Source: Lineus longissimus (Eukaryota > Nemertea > Pilidiophora > Heteronemertea > Lineidae). Taken from it: a DNA stretch of 64,000 nucleotides. The notes under the pieces were generated by a model. The model was given only the letters and a program-made list of their open reading frames with translations. It did not search any database and was not told the DNA's origin. Both the position numbers and the translations under genes were made by a program. The DNA lies in assembly GCF_910592395.1 (NCBI RefSeq), contig NC_088321.1:9302001-9366000 (forward strand). The letters run 5' to 3'. This document shows, one piece after another, positions 55,668 through 62,150 of the stretch. The stretch's first letter is position 1. Each line of letters opens with the position of its first letter.

Positions 55668-55833
55668 ATGCCTGGTGGTTGTGGTAACGTTGCCGACAAA
55701 GAGAAAGGGATAAAGGTCCATCGTTTTCCGTCAGATGAGAGTATTCGTAGCCAGTGGATTCGATTTGTGCAGTTTAAGAGAAGAAACTTTACGGCGGCAT
55801 CTCACTCAAGAACAACAGTGCTGTGTTCGCATC
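55668..55833 (+). pseudogene. truncated THAP-type zinc-finger domain
   Basis: The frame starts MPGGCGN and contains VHRFPSDESIRSQWIRFVQF, then KRRNF and TTVLCSH. THAP domains are about 90-residue C2CH DNA-binding domains with C-x2-4-C near the start, an HRFP/FHxFP block, a conserved tryptophan, and a CSxHF block. Here the HRFP, W and CS blocks are recognisable. Only one of the two N-terminal cysteines is present, as if a few residues were missing after MPGG. The domain ends at C-S-H-Q, because the satellite sequence 'aaggcaaaggaggcggcg' takes over within the codon that should give the last zinc ligand (expected C-x2-H). The frame then runs on through the satellite to a stop at 55,899-55,901. 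It lacks a complete zinc site, so a functional DNA-binding domain is unlikely. Confidence 0.72.
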
Positions 55834-56520
55834 AAGGCAAAGGAGGCGGCGCCTGCAAGCACGTGGCTCGGGAAAAACATATTTATGGTACAATAAATTA
55901 ATCAAAATTAATCAAAGAATGATCTTTTATAAACATTTGAAGGAAGTAGGGATAAATTATATTTCAGATTTACTAAGACCAGACAAAACAGTGATACCTT
56001 TTGAATCACTGGGACTAAAAGCAACCGAATGGTTCAAATGGAGAGGGTTAATGGATGTTATTATATATAAAGATTTGGGCTTATAATTTTAACACTGATA
56101 ACAATAATGTAAGATCTACGCAGAAACCGTACAAGTCTAAGAGACAATCATGCCCAACGGTATAAATCAGCCTCAAGTGACTGATGCCTACCTGTAATCA
56201 GCTACAGGTGACCGATAGCGACATTAGGAGATCAACCAGATCGCTTGGATTTATAAACTGCGAAGGCATCTTAAAGCCTTAGACGCTATATTTCCATCAA
56301 CCAAATTTCAGGTAGCGCAGCGTTATGTATGTCAAGGTTATGTCGTAAATTTAGTATTTCTGGTTTAAACTAAAAGTATGGACTTTCATGTATCATGTTC
56401 AGATGTCTAAGATAAGTCAGACTTTTCTTTTCAACGTGTTTCAAGCCACATCAAAGTGCACGAACATTCAGTTCTAAGTTCAGAAATAACATAGACAATT
56501 TAGAAAGGGAGATGTCTAAG
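55834..56520 (+). repeat. solitary satellite unit without the GC-rich block
   Basis: This unit begins exactly at 'aaggcaaaggaggcggcgcc' and ends at 'gaaagggagatgtctaag'. It carries the A-type 'gcctgcaagcacgtggctcg' patch and the B-type 'ctttcatgtatcatgttcag' segment, with one hairpin sub-repeat, one uninterrupted LINE-like segment and no GC block. It lacks the 'gcccctttaagagtcac...attggctcact' part found in both arrays. Combining characters of A and B, it is a candidate for the ancestral form. Confidence 0.88.
55877..56086 (+). pseudogene. uninterrupted LINE-like C-terminal fragment in the solitary unit
   Basis: Reads TYLWYNKLIKINQRMIFYKH, then EVGINYISDLLRPDKTVIPF and WFKWRGLMDVI, without the internal insertion seen in array B and without the deletion seen in array A. 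It is the best copy in the window for identifying the parent retrotransposon. No reverse transcriptase catalytic core lies upstream, so it is a short fragment. Confidence 0.65.
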
Positions 56521-56526
56521 GCTGCG

Positions 56527-56653
56527 AGTAATTGGGAAACGCATGTACGATTTACCTAAGACTATTTCTGGAAATTTGGCAAGAAAACTTCGTTTTCATG
56601 CCAAAAACTACCAAAAAGCTAACATAGAAAAACCGATGCGTTTCCCTATTACT
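56527..56653. repeat. 18-bp inverted repeat pair beside the cassette
   Basis: AGTAATTGGGAAACGCAT at 56,527-56,544 is matched in reverse complement by 56,636-56,653 with one mismatch. It starts a few bases after the end of the solitary satellite and lies 80 bp before the next large frame. It could be the terminal repeats of a tiny element of about 127 bp, or a hairpin marking one end of the cassette that follows. Confidence 0.7.
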
Positions 56654-56732
56654 GACTTATCTTGCTGGGACAAAAACTTATTGTCTTAGACTTGAAAAAA
56701 ACCCACTGACGTTCTACCAGAATCAGTTTAAC

Positions 56733-57695
56733 ATGGCCGTCTGGTTCGCGACAACTGGATGTGGCATTTCACTCGAGCACCTGAACAGCAGCAATCAAAT
56801 GATCAGATCATTTTACAGGTTCCACACCTACTATCAAATCAGAAAAATTATGAAGAACCTTGATATCGCCATTTTGGGAGAAAGCAATTTCAACGAATCA
56901 AACAATAACATAAACCGTAGGAAACTAGACGAGTTACTAAGTGAGTTTGGCTTAAAAGACGAATTTGATTTTTCAGTGTTTGCAAACAATGACGGATGGA
57001 CTTCGTGGAGTGTACCGGATTACAATCCAAACATAACTGATCCTGGCTATTACATCAATAATTCGAAAATCAATTTCTTCTTAATACAAGTTCACGAGAA
57101 TAGAATGCCCTCGATGTTTACAAAAGACTGGGACGCTGGGATGGATGATTTCAAGTACCCTGACAGCTTTATTAAGTGGCACGTCAAACAACACAAGAAT
57201 GTATTTGATGTCATTACACAGAAACCATGTCAAACATACCGACAATTCATGACTCTTAAGTCCTCAGGTTTCTCGAATACAGGGATAGAAAGATTGAATG
57301 ATTCCATCAGAACATATGTTTACTGTATACTGGGATCACAGGCCCTCACTAGAACCCCGATTACTGGACAGCCAGGAACAGAGTTAGACGCACAGAAGGA
57401 ATTCATCAAGCTGCTAAGTGATTTAATTGAACAGCATGTGGATATCCCTACCTCAATTGCTAGATACCAGAAAGCACTGTCGGACACTCACACACGATTA
57501 GACTATGTAATTGCCCCAGGCCTGTACATCATAGGGTCTGACATGATACTCAAGATAGGTAAGATCGAGAATTACAATAACAATATTCTGGTAGCAACTA
57601 AACACTTGAAGCCTGGTAAGAATGACATTAACAATGAAAAGACTATCCCTCCTCCATTGATGCAAGGTAAGACCGTTAAGAAGATAATAAGATAA
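56733..57695 (+). CDS. hypothetical protein, 320 codons, family not recognised
   Basis: An ATG-initiated frame (MAVWFATTGCGISLEHLNSS) with ordinary amino-acid composition, much longer than chance in this AT-rich DNA. No signal peptide or membrane segment is evident. Notable stretches are SFYRFHTYYQIRKIM near residues 26-40, GIERLNDSIRTYVYCILGSQ near 185-204, ITGQPGTELDAQKEF near 211-225, and RLDYVIAPGLYIIGSDMILK near 254-273. I cannot assign a fold. The compact arrangement with the next two frames, separated by almost no spacer, is like a viral or large transposon gene block rather than host genes with introns. The frame ends at TAA 57,693-57,695, inside an 8-bp tandem duplication, and the reading continues in another frame, so this end is probably not the original C-terminus. 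Confidence 0.7.
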   Translation: MAVWFATTGCGISLEHLNSSNQMIRSFYRFHTYYQIRKIMKNLDIAILGESNFNESNNNINRRKLDELLSEFGLKDEFDFSVFANNDGWTSWSVPDYNPNITDPGYYINNSKINFFLIQVHENRMPSMFTKDWDAGMDDFKYPDSFIKWHVKQHKNVFDVITQKPCQTYRQFMTLKSSGFSNTGIERLNDSIRTYVYCILGSQALTRTPITGQPGTELDAQKEFIKLLSDLIEQHVDIPTSIARYQKALSDTHTRLDYVIAPGLYIIGSDMILKIGKIENYNNNILVATKHLKPGKNDINNEKTIPPPLMQGKTVKKIIR

Positions 57696-57919
57696 TAGTT
57701 AAGACTAATATTACCACACCAAAAGATGTGAAGACTGCTGTAACAAGTAAAACTGCTGTAACAAGTAAAACTGCTGTAGCAAGTAAAACTGCTGTAACAA
57801 GTAAGACTGATGTGTCCAGTAAGACTGATGTGTCCGATAAGACTGATGATACGCATGAAACAGTCAAGTTTTTACTCTATGCTGCTGTAGGTAGTTTAAT
57901 CCTTATTATTGTAAAATAA
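57680..57919 (+). CDS. repeat-rich frame with C-terminal membrane segment, no own start codon
   Basis: The frame is open from 57,680 to the TAA at 57,917-57,919 and has no ATG. It contains an imperfect 18-bp repeat giving TAVTSK-type hexapeptides, changing to TDVSSK-type. It ends with VKFLLYAAVGSLILIIVK, a single hydrophobic segment at the extreme C-terminus, as in tail-anchored proteins. An 8-bp tandem duplication (agataata at 57,682-57,689 and 57,690-57,697) overlaps the end of the preceding frame. A net change of 8 bases would account for the frame difference between the two. I therefore regard it as the probable former C-terminal part of the preceding protein rather than a separate gene. 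A GTG at 57,728 is the first non-ATG start candidate. Confidence 0.5.
   Translation, partial: EDNKIIVKTNITTPKDVKTAVTSKTAVTSKTAVASKTAVTSKTDVSSKTDVSDKTDDTHETVKFLLYAAVGSLILIIVK
57729..57847 (+). repeat. 18-bp tandem repeat coding a hexapeptide
   Basis: About six imperfect copies of 'aagtaaaactgctgtaac' drift into 'aagtaagactgatgtgtcc'. The period is a multiple of three, so the frame is kept and a lysine/threonine/serine-rich linker results just before the membrane segment. Confidence 0.85.
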
Positions 57920-58225
57920 ATGTCTGAAGGAGTAGAAGATATCCAAATGGATGAGTTGCAGGATCATCAGTTTTTAGAAGCAAAAAGTAGTTCTGCTACT
58001 GAAAGATCATTCAGTAACACAGTATTTGATGAAGGAGCAACTTACAACACAAATAGTGATACCTTAACTGATGAAACTTTGTTTTCAACACCAAAAAGAG
58101 TAAGAAGTACTGTACCAGAACTGATAGAAAAAGAATCACATTACACTGTAATAGAGGATAAACTTGATAAGGCATTGAATAAAGCAAAATGCCCATTTCC
58201 TTACAAGAAATGGCCATTTTGTTAG
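57920..58225 (+). CDS. small acidic hypothetical protein, C-terminus altered
   Basis: The ATG at 57,920 follows the previous TAA without a gap. The frame has 101 codons and begins MSEGVEDIQMDELQDHQF. It is rich in D, E, S and T with a basic TPKRVR patch near the middle, and shows no membrane segment. The last residues (KCPFPYKKWPFC) are encoded by the palindromic repeat starting at 58,185, so the original C-terminus was probably replaced when that repeat arrived. I do not recognise the family. Adjacency and the stop-start arrangement link it to the two frames before it. Confidence 0.5.
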   Translation: MSEGVEDIQMDELQDHQFLEAKSSSATERSFSNTVFDEGATYNTNSDTLTDETLFSTPKRVRSTVPELIEKESHYTVIEDKLDKALNKAKCPFPYKKWPFC

Positions 58226-58247
58226 TTCATACTTACCTATGGAACAC
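58185..58247 (+). repeat. 63-bp inverted repeat, left arm
   Basis: Perfect reverse complement of 58,450-58,512 over 63 bp. It begins with a near-palindromic part (CAAAATGCCCATTTC ... GAAATGGCCATTTTG, one mismatch) and ends 'acttacctatggaacac'. Confidence 0.95.
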
Positions 58248-58449
58248 TTTTGCATGTTACTCCATTTGGGCTCAAACACAAGAGTATCCCTTTAATTTTC
58301 TAAAGGGAGAACTGAGTTAACAGCTCGGCCGCCAGGCGGCGCCCTGACCGATCCCGCGAAATCGCGCCGATCTCATGCCGCCATATTTAGTCTTTACTCT
58401 TGAGCGTTAATAAAGAGTATGTCCCGTTTGTGGGGACGGCGGGAGGGCC
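58248..58449. other. 202-bp segment between inverted repeat arms
   Basis: GC-richer than the cassette to its left, including 'cggccgccaggcggcgccc'. It holds a hairpin CCCTTTA/TAAAGGG near 58,284-58,306. No frame of note. It could be the interior of a small element, or part of the terminal region of the neighbouring DIRS-like retrotransposon. Confidence 0.5.
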
Positions 58450-58539
58450 GTGTTCCATAGGTAAGTATGAACTAACAAAATGGCCATTTCTTGTAAGGAA
58501 ATGGGCATTTTGTGTCATTCAAACTTACCTATGGAACAC
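58450..58539. repeat. 90-bp palindrome, including right arm of the 63-bp inverted repeat
   Basis: Positions 58,450-58,512 are the perfect reverse complement of 58,185-58,247. In addition, GTGTTCCATAGGTAAGT at 58,450-58,466 is matched in reverse complement by 58,523-58,539, with a palindromic centre near 58,494. The 25-bp stretch 'acttacctatggaacactt...' also occurs in direct orientation at 58,231-58,255 and 58,523-58,547. The arms contain AG|GTAAGT, which looks like a splice donor on both strands. Confidence 0.9.
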
Positions 58540-58547
58540 TTTTGCAT

Positions 58548-58974
58548 CGAATCCCAGCAACCTATTGGAGGTGGGAAACGAGGACTTACCTAAGGCTGAG
58601 CTGTTGTTCCATCCAGGAGGCACCACCGGCATATTAGCTAAGGAGGACCGCCAGGGGAAAGAAATGGGGAGAACCGGAGGACCGGTATTTTGATCTCGGT
58701 ATTACAATCATATTATAGAGAGTAATAGACCCATTCTCCGGAAAGCGCTAGAATTGCGTGATAAAACCATCTTCTTTCCGGCAACAGAGCTTAGAGCAAG
58801 TAAAGCATGTTGAAGGGTGTAGAATGAGTTATTGCTAAACAACAATAAGAAATTGCGTCCTTTCTAGTCTACTAGGGGTTGCCTGGATGTTGAAGATAGG
58901 GCATATCAAAAATGGCGCAAGATGCGCGTTTGACTCTTCAATCGGGCTTCCCCCCTTTTTTGATCTAGCCAGGA
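58548..58974 (-). other. 3' non-coding region of the DIRS-like element
   Basis: No supported frame. It contains a hairpin ACCGG/CCGGT near 58,674-58,687 and, on the minus strand, a donor-like 'ccttaggtaagtcc' near 58,588-58,601. In DIRS elements this area usually holds the internal complementary region and the terminal repeat. I cannot confirm either without the other end of the element. Confidence 0.45.
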
Positions 58975-59949
58975 TCAAACAACATGCCCCGCAGACACAA
59001 TCGGGCCGATTGTGTGCATGCCATCTACGAGGGAAGAAACGTCTCGTAGGTAGAAACGAGAGAATGTGGAGTGATTACTCCAACATGCAGCGGAAACGAC
59101 TTCTTGAAGAGCAACTCCTCGGTAGTTAGCCCAGGAGGTGGCTAGTGCTCTAACTTCGTGCGCTGAGATGTTAGCTAGCGCACGAAGATCAGAGGAAGTC
59201 TTCAAGGTGTTGTAGGAAAGACGAATAGTCTCCACAATCCACCTTGAAATAGTGGCGGCCGCTATCTCTCGTTTATTTCCCTCCTTATAGGACAAAAACA
59301 AACGCTCTCTCCCCTGGCGGATACCGGGAGGTTTTGTCCTATTTATGTAGAACTTTAGGGCCCTGACGGGACATAAAGTTCTGTCAGGAAGATCATAAGA
59401 GATCGTTCCTGACAGAGAGGGAATAGTAACCGGGGGCCGAGAGGCGGCCGGTCCCTGGTTCTTCGCCAGAAATCCTGGTATAAAAGCCAGGATAACCTCC
59501 CCTCCCTCTCTAAAAGCCAGCTTCTTAAAAGAAAGTGCATGGAGCTCTGATCTCCGTTGGGCGGTAGCCAAGGCTACTAGAAAGACCGTTTTGAGTGTCA
59601 GATATTTCATGGATGAAATAGACATGGGTTCAAAAGGATGCCTCATGAGCACCTTAAGGACAACAGAAAGGTCCCATTTAGGGGTGTTGTGAACCGGTCT
59701 AGGACGCTCTAATAACATTCCTCTGAAAAGAGGGGTTATTTGGTCCTCCCAACGAAGATCCCAGGTGCTTAAAACACGGAGGGTAGAAGCGATGGCGGAC
59801 TTGTACCCTTTTATAGCCGTGACAGATAGTTGTCTTTCCGTGAATAATTCAATAAGGAAATCAACTAATCTGTATATAGAGGGAGAGATCGGATTAACTC
59901 CGTTCTTCCTGCACCAGGAAGTGAAGGTAGACCACTTTCCTTGATACAC
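58975..59949 (-). CDS. tyrosine recombinase of DIRS-like element
   Basis: A 324-codon frame with the hallmarks of the phage-integrase (tyrosine recombinase) family. The N-terminal part (VYQGKWSTFTSWCRKNG) is a core-binding domain typical of DIRS recombinases. The catalytic arginine lies in ATAQRRSELHAL (residues 132-133). The H-x-x-R motif is HEVRALATSWA (H264, R267). Then come W290 in AACWSNHSTF and the likely nucleophile Y300 in FSRFYLRD. These enzymes insert a circular DNA copy of the element. The first start-like codon in frame is GTG at 59,949. The frame is open upstream without an ATG and overlaps the end of the RNase H frame, so expression by frameshifting or reinitiation is likely, as in relatives. 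This is the only frame of the element with no visible lesion. Confidence 0.88.
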   Translation of the reverse strand: MYQGKWSTFTSWCRKNGVNPISPSIYRLVDFLIELFTERQLSVTAIKGYKSAIASTLRVLSTWDLRWEDQITPLFRGMLLERPRPVHNTPKWDLSVVLKVLMRHPFEPMSISSMKYLTLKTVFLVALATAQRRSELHALSFKKLAFREGGEVILAFIPGFLAKNQGPAASRPPVTIPSLSGTISYDLPDRTLCPVRALKFYINRTKPPGIRQGRERLFLSYKEGNKREIAAATISRWIVETIRLSYNTLKTSSDLRALANISAHEVRALATSWANYRGVALQEVVSAACWSNHSTFSRFYLRDVSSLVDGMHTIGPIVSAGHVV

Positions 59950-59950
59950 A

Positions 59951-62011
59951 TCAAGGGTAGACCCCTTTGAGGTGCGGACATGCGCTTGACAGCGATGTCC
60001 GAAAAGCCTCTCTGGTGGAGATGCAACTGGATAAGTTCCAGGCGTGAAACTTGAAAAATCCAGGGTTCTGGTGGTAGCATCTCCCCAGGGGGTGCCACAG
60101 GAGGTGCTTCCAAGTAGGAAGACTCCTGGGGTGATCTATCAGGAGCTCCAGCAAGGCTGGGAACCAGGCCTGATTTGGCCAGCAAGGTGCGATGAGAGTT
60201 ATTCTCACCGGATGGCTGGTCAAGATCTTGTTCAGGACTGGTTGGATGAGAGGGAGGGGTGGAAACGCATATGCGTTCAGCCCGACCCAAGAGGCTGTAA
60301 GGCTGTCGACTTCCAGGGCCTCTTCGTCCGGAAGTGGAGAGTAATAGATGGGAAGGCGATTGTTCAGCCTGGTGGCGAACAGATCTACCTTCGGAGATTG
60401 CCAAAGGCGACAAAGGTCGTCTACAATCTCCTGATGGAGTGTCCACTCTGTCTGAACTAGCTTGTTCTGACGGGACAGGGCGTCGGCAAGGATGTTGCGA
60501 TTGCCCGGTATGTGTCTGGCACATATCGATACTCCAAGGTCGGCACAAAGATGGTAAAGCTCCCAAGTTAGCTGGCAAAGAATGCCGGACTTTGTGCCTC
60601 CCTGTCTCCTGACATATGCTACTACTGTAGAATTGTCGGAGAACAGGGTTACTCTCCGATTCTTCAGGGGAAGGGAAAGAGCCCTCACGGCAAGAAGGAC
60701 AGCCTTCATTTCCAATATATTTATTGGAAGAATGGTCTCCTCCCTTGTCCATAGACCTCTTATGGACATGTCCCCGTTGTTCAGATGTGCTCCCCACCCT
60801 AGTAGGGAAGCATCTGTGAACAGGGACACTTCTGGGGGCGGTGGAGCAAGATCTACACCGCTTTGGAGACGAGTCTCCGACTTCCAGAAGTTCCAGACGT
60901 TCTTGAGTAGGTATTGAGGTATCAGTACCAACTTGTCTAATGGGTCCCTGTGGGGTTTCCATAGAGACATTAGAAACATCTGGATGGGACGCATATATAG
61001 ACGGCCAAGGGGGATTTGGTCTGCTGCCGAATTCAGAAGTCCCAAAAGGCTCAAGCATCACCTTGCGGGAGCTTGAGTCCTTCCTCTGAATTCTGCGACG
61101 AGATGAAGAATTTTCTTTATCCTGTCTAGGGGGGGCAGCATTTTCCCTATGGCCGTAAGGAACCGAACTCCAACGTAAACGAAGTCTTGGGATGGTATGA
61201 ATTCTGACTTTGTTTCGTTGATAATCCAACCTGCGGAAACTACTTTTTGCTTTAGAACCTGAAGTTGTTCCCGCGATTTGCAACGGAGTAGCCAATCGTC
61301 TAGGTAGTGATGGAGCTTGAACCCCATCACGTGAAAGGGAGCGACGAAGGCTGTGACTATCATCGTAAAAATTAGGGGTGCCGATGCCAGACCGAACGGC
61401 AGGGCCCTGAATTGATACGTCTTTCCTTCGTAATGGAATCGAAGGAAGTGTTGATAGTCTGGATGGATCGGTACATGTAAGTACGCATCCATTAAATCCA
61501 TCGATACCGCCCAATCGTTGGGCTGTATCGTCGTTGCTATAGACCTGGTGGTTTCCATCTTGAAATGAGGAACATTCAAGAAGGTGTAACCAGGAAAGGT
61601 CTTTGATCAGCCTCCATGTCCCTGCTTTCTTGGGAACCAAGAAAACGTGGCTGTAAAAGCCGGGGGAGCATGGATCTTGAAGGACCTGGATAGCTTGCTT
61701 CTCCAGTAATGTCGCGACCTCTGCTTGGAGGGCAGAGGCCTTGACTGGGTCCTTCGGTGGCTGAACTGGGGTTGGATATATGGTAGTCGGGGGGTACGGT
61801 TGAAATCTAGTTTCACTCCGTACCTCAACATGTTTGGGACTGGGGACCCCTTTGGGCACCAATCGTCCCAAATGTCTGCAAATTTTTGCAGACGGCCCCC
61901 GACTACCGGAGTCGGCTCCTTTTTGCGTCCGGGAGGAGAAAGGAGGGGGGAGTCACCTCTTCCGGCCAGCACCCCTTGGGCGAAAGGAGTGCTTAGTCGG
62001 ACCGGATCCAC
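59951..62011 (-). pseudogene. reverse transcriptase/RNase H of DIRS-like element, broken
   Basis: The reading begins near 62,011 (VGGRLQKFADIWDDW), moves to a second frame at a C6 run (61,789-61,794), and returns to the first frame near 61,581-61,590. It is then interrupted by TGA at 61,058-61,060 and continues in the same frame to 59,951. Reverse transcriptase motifs present are FLVPKKAGTWRLIKDLSW, MDLMDAYLHVPI, LPFGLASAPLIF and HHYLDDWLL (YLDD at 61,295-61,306). RNase H motifs are FTDASLLGWGAH, NILEMKAV, LFSDNSTVVAYV and HIPGNRNILADALSR, giving the usual D-E-D-D set. A conserved DIRS C-terminal region follows (VDLFATRLNNRLPIYYSP). The two frame changes compensate for each other around a block of about 200 bp. 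Confidence 0.85.
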
Positions 62012-62150
62012 CCTGGTTAGAGGAAGTATTTTTCCTCTTTCCAGTCCGGCGACCCTCCGCTTCCCGTCGGAAGGATCCAGCAGGAGCAGGCTGACTAGGC
62101 GGGGTAGGCCTAGGCAGGACCTGCCTGGCGTACGGGATTGAACCCGATGC
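62012..62150 (-). other. junction between Gag-like and reverse transcriptase frames
   Basis: The Gag-like frame ends with TAG at 62,151-62,153. The reverse transcriptase frame has its first plausible start at 62,011. No clear ribosomal frameshift signal is visible; the area is proline/arginine-coding in several frames. Confidence 0.4.

Noticed and set aside
57572-57867. Minus-strand frames with repeated hydrophobic residues opposite the hexapeptide repeat
   Set aside because: They are the complement of the 18-bp tandem repeat. The plus-strand reading fits the neighbouring frames.
58400-58693. 97-codon plus-strand frame across the palindrome
   Set aside because: It spans the inverted repeat and DIRS 3' non-coding sequence and has no recognisable content.
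59865-61871. 668-codon minus-strand frame as one protein
   Set aside because: Only its first part (61,795 to about 61,590) carries reverse transcriptase motifs. The rest is an out-of-phase reading of the reverse transcriptase/RNase H region, rich in S, R and P.
60044-62141. Plus-strand frames opposite the DIRS-like coding region
   Set aside because: They are antisense readings of the reverse transcriptase/RNase H frames in GC-rich sequence, without recognisable domains.
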